DNA from: Roseateles sp.
GTDB lineage: Bacteria; Pseudomonadota; Gammaproteobacteria; Burkholderiales; Burkholderiaceae_C
Assembly: GCF_019237615.1 (NCBI RefSeq)
Contig: NZ_JAFAGT010000054.1
Span: 1 to 33,744, forward strand
DNA: 33,744 bases
Reading direction: 5' to 3'
Shown here one piece after another: positions 1-8,644 of this stretch. The notes under the pieces were generated by a model, which was given only the letters and a program-made list of their open reading frames with translations, did not search any database and was not told the DNA's origin. The first letter of the stretch is position 1. The number at the start of each line of letters is the position of its first letter. A program made the translations under genes and the position numbers.

Positions 1-81
1 CCTGAGCTGCTGTTCGTCCACCGTCGCCAGGTCCTCGAACAGACCGGCCGACGCATCACCTTGGTGCCTGGCATCACTCAT
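1..81 (-). CDS. Possible 5' end of an unidentified protein, cut by the window edge
   Basis: Reading the minus strand from an ATG at 81 gives 27 open codons beginning MSDARHQGDASAGLFEDLAT and running off the left edge. A GAGG lies immediately upstream of the ATG, closer than is ideal for a ribosome binding site. The composition looks like a natural protein N-terminus, but the fragment is too short to recognise. If real, it is transcribed divergently from the kynurenine operon. The same bases are also open on the plus strand, so the call is tentative. Confidence 0.35.
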   Translation of the reverse strand, partial: MSDARHQGDASAGLFEDLATVDEQQLR

Positions 82-404
82 GCCTCAGCACATGCCAGTT
101 TCGTGCCAGCAAAGGGCGGTGGAGAAAAACTCTCAGGCTCTCAGGCCAGGCTCCACTTGCGTTGTCGCCCTTGGCGCGACTTCGGCTCGGCAGCGCGCGC
201 GCCGTGCCGCGTGATGCCCTCGCCCCTCGATCGCGCTAGAGGCAGAGCGACGCGAGTGCCGTGGTCCACGGAGGTGACCCTGCCATCAACCGCGGACCCT
301 GGCAAAACGCATCCGCTGGCGGGAGCGTCGTCCGTGGACGCTGCCCAGGCGCAGATTGACAGCCAGTTGGAATTAACCGACACCATGACCGTCCAGGCAA
401 AGCT
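82..404. other. Intergenic region upstream of kynB
   Basis: These roughly 320 bases hold no convincing gene. Two adjacent copies of TCTCAGGC occur at 131-146. A perfect TTGACA lies at 356-361, 44 bases before the kynB start, but no good -10 hexamer follows at 16-18 bases, so I do not call a promoter. The kyn operon promoter and any regulator site are expected here, because kynB, kynU and kynA have no other space upstream. Confidence 0.5.
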
Positions 405-1061
405 ATGGTGCCGCCCGCCATGCCCTCCACCACCTCTCCCCGGCTCTGGGACATTTCCCCCACGGTCGCCCCCGATGCACCCATCTTCCCAGGCGACGAG
501 CCCTACGGCCTGCGCTGGACCACCCGCCTGTCGCCCGGCTGCCCGGTCAACCTCAGCGCGATCACGATGTCTCCCCATGTAGGCGCGCACGCTGACGCGC
601 CGCTGCACTACGCCAACGACGCGCCTGCCATCGACGCGGTGCCGCTGGACACCTATCTGGGCCGCTGCCGCGTCATCCACGCCCTGGGCGCCGCGCCGCT
701 GATCACCGTCGAGCACCTGAAGCACGCCGAGGCCGACCTGCCGCAGCGCGTGCTGGTGCGCTGCTGCGAGCGCGCCGACACGGTGTGGAACCCCGCCTTC
801 ACCGCCTACGCCCCCGAGGCCATCGCCTGGCTGGCCGCCCGCGGCGTACGGCTGATCGGCATCGACACGCCCAGCGTGGACCCGGCCGACTCCAAGGTGC
901 TGGACAGCCACCAGCAACTGCGCCGCCTGGACCTGCGCGTGCTGGAGAACCTGGTCCTGGACGAAGTGCCCGAGGGCGACTACGAGCTGATCGCCCTGCC
1001 CCTGAAGCTTCAAGGCGCCTGCGCTTCCCCGGTGCGCGCCATCCTCCGAGAACTTACATGA
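405..1061 (+). CDS. kynB: Kynurenine formamidase KynB
   Basis: This 218-residue protein hydrolyses N-formyl-L-kynurenine to kynurenine and formate, the second step of tryptophan breakdown by the kynurenine pathway. It belongs to the metal-dependent cyclase/KynB family. The family metal-binding pattern HxGxHxDxPxH is intact as H58, G60, H62, D64, P66 and H68, and the N-terminal LWDISP and FPGD segments are typical. The ATG at 405 has an AGG about 8 bases upstream. An ATG at 420 would remove five residues and is equally compatible with family length. The stop overlaps the kynU start as ATGA, so the two are translationally coupled. Function is secure from motif and operon context. Confidence 0.95.
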   Translation: MVPPAMPSTTSPRLWDISPTVAPDAPIFPGDEPYGLRWTTRLSPGCPVNLSAITMSPHVGAHADAPLHYANDAPAIDAVPLDTYLGRCRVIHALGAAPLITVEHLKHAEADLPQRVLVRCCERADTVWNPAFTAYAPEAIAWLAARGVRLIGIDTPSVDPADSKVLDSHQQLRRLDLRVLENLVLDEVPEGDYELIALPLKLQGACASPVRAILRELT

Positions 1062-2314
1062 CCTCCAGAGAACAAGCCCTTGCGCTCGACGCGCTCGACC
1101 CGCTCGGCACCTTGCGCGAGCACTTCGCGCTGCCGCCCGGTGTCATCTACCTGGACGGCAACTCCCTCGGTGCCCTCCCCAAGGCCACGCCGGCGCGCCT
1201 CGCCCGGGCCGTGCAGCAGGAATGGGGCGACGGCCTGATCGCGAGCTGGAACAACGCCGGCTGGATCAACATGCCGCGTCGCCTGGGCGACCGCCTGGCG
1301 CCCTGGATTGGCGCGCAGCCCGGCGAGGTGCTGGTGGGCGATTCGACGTCGATCAACCTCTACAAGGTGTTGCATGCAGCGCTTCAGATGCAGCCGCCAG
1401 GGCGGCGCGTGGTGGTGAGCGAGCGCAGCAATTTCCCGACCGACCTCTACATCGCGCAGAGCGTCGTGAGCGACCATGGTGGCGAGCTGGTGCTGGCCGA
1501 CGCACCCGAGGACATTCCGGCCCTGCTCGACGCGCGCTGCGCGGTGCTGATGCTGACGCATGTGAACTACCGCAGCGGCCGCATGCACGACATGGCCGCG
1601 CTGACGCGCCTGGCCCACGAAGCCGGCGCGCTGGCGCTCTGGGATCTGTGCCACAGCGCCGGCGCCGTGCCGGTGGACCTGCGCGGCGCCGACGCCGACT
1701 TCGCCATCGGCTGCAGCTACAAATACCTGAACGGCGGCCCCGGCGCACCGGCCTTCGTGTGGATGCACCCGAGCCACGCAGGCCGTGCCCGCCAGCCGCT
1801 GACCGGCTGGCTGGGCCATGCGGCGCCGTTCGAGTTCGGCACCCACTACCGGCCGGCGGACGGCATCCAGCAGTTTCAGTGCGGCACGCCGGCGGTCCTT
1901 GCGATGACGGCACTGGACGCGTCGCTGGACGTGTTCGACTTGGCGCGCAAGCTCGGTGGCATGGCCGCGCTGCGCGCCAAGTCGCTGGCGCTGACGGAGG
2001 CCTTCATCGCCGCGGTCGACACGCACGTGCCCAGCGCCAGCCTGCAGTCGCCGCGCGAAGCGGCGCTGCGCGGCTCGCAGGTGTCCATCGCGCTGCCGGC
2101 CGAGGTTGACGGCTACGCGGTCATGCAGGCGCTCATCAGCCGCGGCGTCGTCGGCGACTTCCGCGCCGGCGAACCGGGCCTGCTTCGCTTCGGCTTCACG
2201 CCTCTGTACACGCGGCATGTGGACGTGGTGGACGCCGTCGCCCTGCTCGTCGACGTGCTGGCCACCGAGTCCTGGCGCACCCCCGAGTTCCAACGCCGCA
2301 GTGCAGTGACCTGA
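1058..2314 (+). CDS. kynU: Kynureninase KynU
   Basis: This 418-residue PLP-dependent fold-type I hydrolase cleaves L-kynurenine to anthranilate and L-alanine. The N-terminal segment [12 protein letters not shown] matches the family. The segment [11 protein letters not shown] contains the PLP lysine, K222, and FQCGTP and FGFTPLY occur near the expected C-terminal positions. The open frame extends upstream to 785, but that part overlaps kynB. The ATG at 1058 gives the normal family length and overlaps the kynB stop by four bases. The stop overlaps the kynA ATG by one base. Together with kynB and kynA it forms an anthranilate pathway operon; no anthranilate-degrading genes are seen here. Confidence 0.96.
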   Translation: MTSREQALALDALDPLGTLREHFALPPGVIYLDGNSLGALPKATPARLARAVQQEWGDGLIASWNNAGWINMPRRLGDRLAPWIGAQPGEVLVGDSTSINLYKVLHAALQMQPPGRRVVVSERSNFPTDLYIAQSVVSDHGGELVLADAPEDIPALLDARCAVLMLTHVNYRSGRMHDMAALTRLAHEAGALALWDLCHSAGAVPVDLRGADADFAIGCSYKYLNGGPGAPAFVWMHPSHAGRARQPLTGWLGHAAPFEFGTHYRPADGIQQFQCGTPAVLAMTALDASLDVFDLARKLGGMAALRAKSLALTEAFIAAVDTHVPSASLQSPREAALRGSQVSIALPAEVDGYAVMQALISRGVVGDFRAGEPGLLRFGFTPLYTRHVDVVDAVALLVDVLATESWRTPEFQRRSAVT

Positions 2315-3141
2315 TGAACAAGATCGAACACCACGACGCCCAGCTCGACTTCTCCAAGGACATGAGCTACGGAGACTACCTCCAGCTCGACGCCATCCTG
2401 AACGCGCAGAAGCCACTCTCGCCCGACCACAACGAGATGCTCTTCATCGTGCAGCACCAGACCTCGGAGCTGTGGATGAAGCTGATGCTGCACGAGCTGC
2501 ATGCGGCCGTGGCCCATGTGGCGGACGACAAGCTGCCCGAGGCCTTCAAGATGCTGGCCCGGGTGTCGCGCATCATGGAGCAACTGGTCCATGCCTGGGA
2601 CGTGCTTGCAACGATGACGCCGCCCGAGTACAGCGCCATCCGCCCCTACCTGGCCAGGAGCAGCGGATTCCAGAGCGCGCAATACCGGCGCATCGAATTC
2701 ATGCTCGGCAACAAGAACGCCGCCATGCTCAAGCCCCATGAGCACCGGCCCGACCTGCTGGCCCAGGTGCGCGAGGCCTTCGACGCGCCGTCGCTCTACG
2801 ACGAGGTGCTGAAGCTGATGGCGCGCCGCGGCATCGCGGTGCCGGCCTCGCACCTGGAGCGCGACTGGACCCAGCCCTATGTGGCCGATGACGGCGTCAA
2901 GGACGCCTGGCTGGCCGTCTACCGCTCGCCGCAGCAGCACTGGGACCTCTACCAGATGGGCGAGGAACTGGTGGACCTGGAGGACGCCTTCCGCCTCTGG
3001 CGCTTCCGCCACGTGACAACGGTGGAGCGGGTCATCAGCTTCAAGCGCGGCACCGGCGGCACGGGCGGGGTCAGCTACCTGCGCAAGATGCTGGACGTGG
3101 TGCTGTTCCCGGAGCTGTGGGCGCTGCGAACGGACCTGTGA
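2314..3141 (+). CDS. kynA: Tryptophan 2,3-dioxygenase KynA
   Basis: This 275-residue cytoplasmic haem enzyme opens the indole ring of L-tryptophan with O2 to give N-formylkynurenine, the first committed step of the pathway. Recognisable family segments are [23 protein letters not shown] (distal H48), [14 protein letters not shown] (substrate-binding arginine region near 125) and [11 protein letters not shown] with the proximal haem ligand H233. The C-terminal [13 protein letters not shown] substrate loop is also present. Its ATG overlaps the kynU stop in TGATG, so the B-U-A genes form one tightly packed transcript even though the first enzyme is encoded last. Confidence 0.97.
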   Translation: MNKIEHHDAQLDFSKDMSYGDYLQLDAILNAQKPLSPDHNEMLFIVQHQTSELWMKLMLHELHAAVAHVADDKLPEAFKMLARVSRIMEQLVHAWDVLATMTPPEYSAIRPYLARSSGFQSAQYRRIEFMLGNKNAAMLKPHEHRPDLLAQVREAFDAPSLYDEVLKLMARRGIAVPASHLERDWTQPYVADDGVKDAWLAVYRSPQQHWDLYQMGEELVDLEDAFRLWRFRHVTTVERVISFKRGTGGTGGVSYLRKMLDVVLFPELWALRTDL

Positions 3142-3200
3142 GCGCCTGGAAATGCAAACCTAGAATCCCCCAACCGTTTCAGCCGACAAGGTCCGCCACC

Positions 3201-5018
3201 ATGGACACCCGCACCTCCGAAACCCGCCTGCGCATCGAGCGCGTCCGCGATGCCCTGGGCGCCCATGGCGTCGATGCCGTACTCGTACCGTCCAGCGACC
3301 CGCACCTGTCGGAATACCTCCCCGAGCGCTGGCAGGGCCGGCAGTACCTGTCGGGCTTCACAGGCTCGGTTGGCAGTCTCGTCGTCACGCACGACCGGGC
3401 CGCCGTCTTCGCCGACAGCCGCTACTGGACCCAGGCCGAGGCGCAGATCGCCGGCAGCGGCATCACGCTTGAGAAGATGGCCACCGGCGCGTCGACGACC
3501 TACATCGACTGGATCGCCAGGACCCTGAAACCCGGCCAGGTGCTGGCCGTGGACGGTCAGGTGCTGGGCCTATCGCTCGCCAACGCGCTGCGCACGGCGC
3601 TGCAGCGCGCCGGCATCACGCTGCGCACCGACCTGGATCTCGTGCAGGACGCCTGGGAGGACCGACCCGGCCTGCCCGTCGAGCCCATCTACGAGCACCA
3701 GCCGCCCCAGGCCGCCGTGGCCCGCGCCGACAAGCTGGCCCGCGTGCGCGCCGCGATGGCGTCGCTGCAGGCCAGCCACCACCTCGTGTCCACCGTGGAC
3801 GACGTGGCATGGCTGCTCAACCTGCGCGGCTCGGACGTGGAGTGCAACCCCGTCTTCATCGCCCACCTGCTGCTGGACGCGAGCGGCGGCCGCCTCTTCG
3901 TCGCCGATGGCAAGGTGCCGGCCGACGTCGCCGCCCGCCTCGCGGCCGACGGCATCCAGCTCGCGCCTTACGCGCAGGCCGCCGGCGCTCTGGCCGCCCT
4001 GCCCGCCGCAGCCAGGCTGCTGCTCGACCCCAGGCGCGTGACGCTGGGCCTGCGCGAAGCCGTGCCGGCCACCGTGGCCGTCGTCGAGCAGATCAACCCC
4101 AGCACGCTGCTGAAGAGCCGCAAGTCCGCCGCCGAGGCCGCGTTCATCCGCGAGACCATGGCCGAGGACGGCGCGGCCATGTGCGAGTTCTACGCCGAGT
4201 TCGAGGCCTCGCTGGCTCGCGGCGAGCGCTGGAGCGAGTTGGACATCGACACCCGGCTCACCGCTGCGCGCAAGCGCCGCCCTGGCTTCGTGGGCCTGTC
4301 CTTCAGCACGATTGCCGGCTGGATGGCCAACGGCGCCCTGCCCCACTACCGCGCCACGCCCGAGTCCCATGCGCAGATCGAGGGCGACGGCCTGCTGCTG
4401 ATCGACTCCGGCGGCCAGTACCTCGGCGGCACCACGGACATCACCCGTGTCTGGTCCGTGGGCAGCGTCAACGCCGCGCAGAAACGCGACTACACGCTGG
4501 TGCTCAAGGGGACCATCGCGCTGTCGCGCACCCGCTTCCCGCGCGGCACGCTCAGCCCCATGCTGGACGCCATCGCCCGCGCTCCGCTTTGGGAGCACGG
4601 TCTGGACTACGGCCATGGCACCGGCCACGGCGTGGGCTACTTCATGAACGTGCACGAAGGCCCGCAGAGCATCTCCAAGGCCGTCGCCGAGCCGGCCATG
4701 GCCATGGAGCCCGGCATGATCACCTCCATCGAGCCAGGTCTGTACCGGCCGGGCCTGTGGGGCGTGCGCATCGAGAACCTGGTGCTCAACGTCGCCATCG
4801 ACACGCCGGAGAACAACGCCTTCGGCGAGATGCTGGCGTTTGAGACGCTGACACTGTGCCCCATCGCCACGGACTGCATCGACACCGGCCTGCTACGCGC
4901 CGACGAGATCGCCTGGCTGAACGACTATCACGCCACCGTGCGCAAGCGCCTGGCGCCCAAGCTTGGCGGCGCGGCTCTGGCCTGGCTGATGGCGCGCACC
5001 GAGCCGCTGGTGGCCTGA
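3201..5018 (+). CDS. Xaa-Pro aminopeptidase, M24B family (long form)
   Basis: This 605-residue cytosolic metallopeptidase should remove N-terminal residues preceding proline. It has the three-domain form seen in eukaryotic XPNPEP1 rather than the roughly 440-residue E. coli PepP: two creatinase-like N-terminal domains (about 10-330), a pita-bread catalytic domain (about 335-550) and a C-terminal extension. The five metal ligands are visible as D402, D413, H476, E511 and E525, in IDSGG, TTDITRVW, GTGHGVGYF, SIEPGLY and RIENLVL. The ATG at 3201 is preferred over upstream in-frame starts because ETRLRIERVRDAL matches family N-termini and an AAGG lies upstream. It is 59 bases after kynA and could be read through from that operon. 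It converges on the MFS gene with a 24-base gap. Confidence 0.92.
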   Translation: MDTRTSETRLRIERVRDALGAHGVDAVLVPSSDPHLSEYLPERWQGRQYLSGFTGSVGSLVVTHDRAAVFADSRYWTQAEAQIAGSGITLEKMATGASTTYIDWIARTLKPGQVLAVDGQVLGLSLANALRTALQRAGITLRTDLDLVQDAWEDRPGLPVEPIYEHQPPQAAVARADKLARVRAAMASLQASHHLVSTVDDVAWLLNLRGSDVECNPVFIAHLLLDASGGRLFVADGKVPADVAARLAADGIQLAPYAQAAGALAALPAAARLLLDPRRVTLGLREAVPATVAVVEQINPSTLLKSRKSAAEAAFIRETMAEDGAAMCEFYAEFEASLARGERWSELDIDTRLTAARKRRPGFVGLSFSTIAGWMANGALPHYRATPESHAQIEGDGLLLIDSGGQYLGGTTDITRVWSVGSVNAAQKRDYTLVLKGTIALSRTRFPRGTLSPMLDAIARAPLWEHGLDYGHGTGHGVGYFMNVHEGPQSISKAVAEPAMAMEPGMITSIEPGLYRPGLWGVRIENLVLNVAIDTPENNAFGEMLAFETLTLCPIATDCIDTGLLRADEIAWLNDYHATVRKRLAPKLGGAALAWLMARTEPLVA

Positions 5019-5042
5019 CATGTCCCGCAGCGGCCCGGCGAG

Positions 5043-6236
5043 CTAGCGGCCGCCCGCCGGCGGCACGGCCGGATAGCGCCACACCAGGGCGGCGCTGGCC
5101 AGCAGCATCAGCAGCAGGCCGCCGAACAGCGGGACGGCGCTGTCGGCCCGGTCCAGAAAGGGCGCGACGAGTTGCGTGCCTATCGCACCCGCTGCCAGCA
5201 GGGCCAGCACCAACAGCGCCGTCGCCCGGCCCATCTGCGCCGGCGGCAGGGCCAGCGCATCGCCGAAGGTGGCCGGCCCGCGGATGGCCAGCGCCCCGCA
5301 GAAGCAGACCCAGTAGGCCGCGACGGCCGCAAACGGCAGCGCCTGCCCCGCCAGCGCGGTGCCCAGCGCCAGCGCACAGGCGACGATCTGGATCGCGCTG
5401 CCCCATTGCACGACGCGGGCATGTCCCAGCCGCGCCGCCCAGCGCCCTGACTGCGACGCCCCCAGCATGAAGGCGCCGACGCCCAGCACCTGCAGCGCCG
5501 AGAACGCCGCCGCGCCCAGGCCGAGTGCGTTCTGCAGCAACTGCGGCGCGCTGGCCAGGAAGCTCAGCAGCGCGCCTATGCACAGCGCATGCGAGGCGGC
5601 CAGGCGCAGGAAGCGGCGGTTGCGCAGGATGCCGAGATAGCCGGCGTCCTGAGCGAGGTCCAGCCCCGGCAGGCGGCGCGGCGCGATCTTCACCACCCAG
5701 GGCAGCACCAACAGGGCCAGCACGGCCAGCACCCAGAAGCAACCGCGCCAGTCCACGACGCGCAGCAGCAGCGCACCCAGTACCGGCCCTGCCGCGGGCA
5801 CGATGGCCTCGACCATGGAGATGGCGGCGATGCCGCGCACGACGTCGGCATCGCCCAGCGTGGCGCGCACGACGCTGGGTGCGACGACAGTGGCCGCCGC
5901 GGCCGCCACACCCTGCAGCAGGCGCAGCACCAGCAGCACCTCGATGCCGGGTGACAGCGCACAGCCCAGGCTGGTCAGCGCCAGCAGCGCGAGGCCCAGC
6001 TCCAGGCAGCGCCGCGGGCCCAGGCGGTTCAGCAGCTCTCCCCACAAGAGCTGCGCGCCGGCCAGGCCGGCGAGATAGACGGCGATGGTGGCCTGGGCCA
6101 GCGGCACGCCGATGCCCAGGCCGGCCTGCAGCGCCGGCACGGCGGGCAGGTAGAGATCCATCGCGGCCATGCTGACGCCGGTGACGAAGGCCAGCGGCAG
6201 GATGGTGCGTATTGATGCGGACGTAGACGGATGCAA
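5043..6236 (-). CDS. MFS multidrug efflux transporter, Bcr/CflA-like
   Basis: This 397-residue inner membrane protein has about 12 hydrophobic segments. TM1 runs into MDLYLPAVPALQ, close to the IDMYLPALP signature of the Bcr/CflA drug:H+ antiporters, and RLGPRRCLELG resembles motif A between TM2 and TM3. The substrate cannot be told. The start is a TTG at 6236: AAGAGG lies five bases before it, and starting later would cut TM1. That Shine-Dalgarno lies in a predicted hairpin (see 6239-6262). The gene converges on the aminopeptidase and diverges from the FAD oxidoreductase at 6391. Confidence 0.85.
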   Translation of the reverse strand: MHPSTSASIRTILPLAFVTGVSMAAMDLYLPAVPALQAGLGIGVPLAQATIAVYLAGLAGAQLLWGELLNRLGPRRCLELGLALLALTSLGCALSPGIEVLLVLRLLQGVAAAAATVVAPSVVRATLGDADVVRGIAAISMVEAIVPAAGPVLGALLLRVVDWRGCFWVLAVLALLVLPWVVKIAPRRLPGLDLAQDAGYLGILRNRRFLRLAASHALCIGALLSFLASAPQLLQNALGLGAAAFSALQVLGVGAFMLGASQSGRWAARLGHARVVQWGSAIQIVACALALGTALAGQALPFAAVAAYWVCFCGALAIRGPATFGDALALPPAQMGRATALLVLALLAAGAIGTQLVAPFLDRADSAVPLFGGLLLMLLASAALVWRYPAVPPAGGR

Positions 6237-6238
6237 GA

Positions 6239-6262
6239 GCGCCTCTTCTTCACAGAGGGCGC
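6239..6262 (-). promoter_or_regulatory. Hairpin over the ribosome binding site of the MFS gene
   Basis: On the transcript of the minus-strand MFS gene, GCGCCCTCT can pair with AGAGGCGC across a seven-base loop. This gives eight pairs with a single bulged C. The 3' arm contains the AGAGG Shine-Dalgarno and ends two bases before the TTG start, so the folded form would hide the ribosome site. The structure is seen in the sequence; any regulatory role is inference. Confidence 0.4.
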
Positions 6263-6270
6263 CCTTGTAC

Positions 6271-6278
6271 TGACGTCA
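6271..6278. promoter_or_regulatory. TGACGTCA palindrome in a divergent promoter region
   Basis: A perfect eight-base palindrome, TGACGTCA, lies in the 154-base gap between the MFS gene and the FAD oxidoreductase. It could be an operator shared by both promoters. An eight-base palindrome is expected by chance now and then, so this is only a candidate. Confidence 0.2.
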
Positions 6279-6390
6279 TCACCGAGCGTGGCGGAAGCGT
6301 CCCGGCCTCCGTCGCAGCACCCCTCGGCAGGACGGCACCGCGGGACCAGCCGCGGCGCGGCCCGCATTCTAGGCAAGGCACACTGCGGGC

Positions 6391-7503
6391 ATGGAAGAGG
6401 TGGAAGTCGCCGTCATCGGCGCCGGGGTCGTGGGGCTCGCAGTGGCCCGCGAGCTGGCGCAGCGCGGGCACGAGGTCGTCGTCATCGAGGCGGCGGGCGC
6501 CATCGGCACGGGCATCTCCGCACGCAACAGCGAGGTCATCCATGCCGGGCTCTACTACCCCGCGGGCAGCCTGAAGGCGCGACTGTGCTTGCGCGGCCGG
6601 CGGCTGCTCTACGATTACTGCGAGGCGCGCGGCATCGCGCACCGACGCTGCGGCAAACTGGTCGTCGCAACGCGCGCGGCCGACCTGCCGCGGCTGCAGG
6701 CATTGGCCGCCCAGGGCGCCGCCAACGGCGTCGACGATCTCGAACTGCTGGACCGCGCGACGCTGCAGGCACTGGAACCGGCGCTGCGGGCCGAGGGCGC
6801 GCTGTCGTCGCCGTCCACCGGCATCGTCGACAGCCACGGGCTGATGACAACCCTGCTGGGCGACGCCGAGCGGGCCGGCGCCGTGCTGGCCCTGGCCAGC
6901 ACGGTGGGCGGCGGTGCGCGCGTTGGCGATGGCTGGCGGCTGCGGGTGGAGGATTTCGAGCTGGGCGCGCGCCGGGTCGTGAACTGCGCCGGCCTGTTCG
7001 CCGGCCAGGTGGCCGAATCGCTGGGCATCGCGGCACCACCGCTGCGCTTTGCGCGCGGCCACTATCTCGCGCTGGCCGGCCGCGCGCCATTCTCGCGGCT
7101 GGTCTATCCACTGCCCGTCGATGGAGGCCTGGGCGTGCACCTGACGCTGGACCTGGGCGGCCAGGCCCGCTTCGGCCCCGACGTGCAGTGGCTGCCGGAC
7201 ACCGACCCGGCCACGCTGGACTACGCCATCGACCCGTCTCTGGCCTCAGCGTTCGAGGCCGAGGTGCGCCACTACTGGCCCGACCTGCCGGCGGGTGCGC
7301 TGGCGCCGGCCTATGCCGGCATCCGCCCCAAGCTGAGCGGCCCGGGCGAGCCGGCGACGGACTTCCGCATCGACGTGCGGCCCGGCCTCGTCAGCCTGTT
7401 GGGCATCGAGTCGCCGGGGCTGACGGCGTCGCTGGCCCTCGCCGAGGTCGTCGCAGAGGTCGTCGCCGGGCGACTCAACCCCGGGCCGACTGCTTCGCGA
7501 TGA
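6391..7503 (+). CDS. lhgO: FAD-dependent L-2-hydroxyglutarate dehydrogenase-like oxidoreductase (LhgO family)
   Basis: This 370-residue DAO-fold flavoprotein begins with a Rossmann FAD motif, [24 protein letters not shown] at about 10-33. It then shows the segment [15 protein letters not shown], the hallmark of the L2HGDH/LhgO family. [18 protein letters not shown] and the C-terminal [10 protein letters not shown] and [13 protein letters not shown] also fit. Family members oxidise L-2-hydroxyglutarate to 2-oxoglutarate and pass electrons to the quinone pool. The exact substrate is inferred, since related 2-hydroxyacid or amine oxidases look alike. The 3' end overlaps the convergent emrA-like gene by 29 bases. 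Confidence 0.85.
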   Translation: MEEVEVAVIGAGVVGLAVARELAQRGHEVVVIEAAGAIGTGISARNSEVIHAGLYYPAGSLKARLCLRGRRLLYDYCEARGIAHRRCGKLVVATRAADLPRLQALAAQGAANGVDDLELLDRATLQALEPALRAEGALSSPSTGIVDSHGLMTTLLGDAERAGAVLALASTVGGGARVGDGWRLRVEDFELGARRVVNCAGLFAGQVAESLGIAAPPLRFARGHYLALAGRAPFSRLVYPLPVDGGLGVHLTLDLGGQARFGPDVQWLPDTDPATLDYAIDPSLASAFEAEVRHYWPDLPAGALAPAYAGIRPKLSGPGEPATDFRIDVRPGLVSLLGIESPGLTASLALAEVVAEVVAGRLNPGPTASR

Positions 7504-8641
7504 TGGCGTCTGCCGCCTGCTCGGCCTGCTGCAGCGGCTGGCTCAGCGCCTGCGTGCTGTAGGCCGCGCTGGCAGGCGCCGGCGCGCCCAGCATGGGGCC
7601 GCCGGTGTCGTGCGTGTCGACGCTCACGTTCATCGACAGGCCCACGCGCAGCGGGTGTTCGCGCAGCTCGGCCGGGTCCAGCGCGATGCGCACCGGCACG
7701 CGCTGCACGACCTTGATCCAGTTGCCCGTCGCGTTCTGCGCCGGCAGCAGCGAGAACGCGCTGCCCGTGCCGGGCGACAGGCCCAGCACCTTGCCGTGGT
7801 ACTCGACCTTGCCGCCGTAGGTGTCGGCTTCCAGCGCGGCCGGCTGGCCGACGCGCAGGTTGCGCAGCTCCGACTCCTTGAAGTTCGCCTCCACCCACAG
7901 CTGCTCCAGCGGCACGATGGACATCAGCGCCGTGCCCGGGATCACGCGGCTGCCCACCTGCACGCTGCGCTTGCCGACATAGCCGGACACCGGCGACACC
8001 ACCGCGTTGCGGCGCAGCGCCAGCCACGCCTGCACATAGTCGGCGCGTGCGGCCAGCACGCTGGGGTGCTGGGCCAGCGCCACGCCCTGCACGCCGGCGC
8101 GGGCGGCATCGAGCTGGCGCAGCGCCACGTCCAGCGCGGCCTGCGCGGTCTTGACGGCCTGGCGCGCGTGGGCGATCTCCTCGGCCGGCAGCGTGTCGTC
8201 GGCCGCCAGCGGCTGGCGGCGGGCCAGGTCGTCCTGGGCGCGCTTCAGGTCTAGCCGGCGCAGCTCGACGCCGGCCTCGTACTGCGGCACGCCGGCATAG
8301 CGCTCGCGCAGCTGGCGCACGGCGCCGCCCAGGCGGGCCTCGGCCTGTGCCAGCACGACCTCGGCGTCGACCGGGTCCAGCTTCACCAGCTCGGCGCCGG
8401 CCTGCACCAGCTGGGTCTCGTCGGCACGGATCTCGGCGACGTTGCCGCTGACCTGCGAGGACAGCGTGACCATATTGCCGCCGACGTAGGCGTTGTCGGT
8501 GGTCTCGCGCTTGGACAGCACCAGCGCGGCATAGACGGCATACAGCAGGCCGGCGACGACGAACAGCGTCGTGATGCCGACGAGGGCCCGGCGGCGCTTG
8601 CGCTCGAGCGGGGGTGACGTGGGGGCTTCGGTCGTGGACAT
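7475..8641 (-). CDS. emrA: EmrA/HlyD-type membrane fusion protein of a tripartite efflux pump
   Basis: This 388-residue periplasmic adaptor has a short cytoplasmic N-terminus, one transmembrane helix at about 19-42, then the [10 protein letters not shown] segment typical of EmrA. A first half-lipoyl segment, a long alpha-helical hairpin (about 90-200) and a second lipoyl segment with [20 protein letters not shown] follow, then the beta-barrel region with [12 protein letters not shown]. It links the inner membrane EmrB-like pump to the outer membrane factor. The ATG at 8641 is three bases after the outer membrane factor stop, so it is the last gene of the marR-emrB-OMF-emrA operon. The Ala/Gln-rich tail after about 350 is variable in the family. 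Confidence 0.92.
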   Translation of the reverse strand: MSTTEAPTSPPLERKRRRALVGITTLFVVAGLLYAVYAALVLSKRETTDNAYVGGNMVTLSSQVSGNVAEIRADETQLVQAGAELVKLDPVDAEVVLAQAEARLGGAVRQLRERYAGVPQYEAGVELRRLDLKRAQDDLARRQPLAADDTLPAEEIAHARQAVKTAQAALDVALRQLDAARAGVQGVALAQHPSVLAARADYVQAWLALRRNAVVSPVSGYVGKRSVQVGSRVIPGTALMSIVPLEQLWVEANFKESELRNLRVGQPAALEADTYGGKVEYHGKVLGLSPGTGSAFSLLPAQNATGNWIKVVQRVPVRIALDPAELREHPLRVGLSMNVSVDTHDTGGPMLGAPAPASAAYSTQALSQPLQQAEQAADAIIAKQSARG

Positions 8642-8644
8642 GAT

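Noticed and set aside
110-150. Glycine-riboswitch-like text (GGAGAAAAACTCTCAGGC and a second TCTCAGGC)
   Set aside because: The conserved GCCGAAGG core and a matching second aptamer are missing, and the downstream kynurenine genes are not glycine genes.
356-384. TTGACA as the kyn operon -35 element
   Set aside because: No acceptable -10 hexamer lies at normal spacing, so a promoter cannot be supported.
785-1057. N-terminal extension of kynureninase
   Set aside because: It overlaps kynB in another frame, and the ATG at 1058 gives the family length and a coupled overlap.
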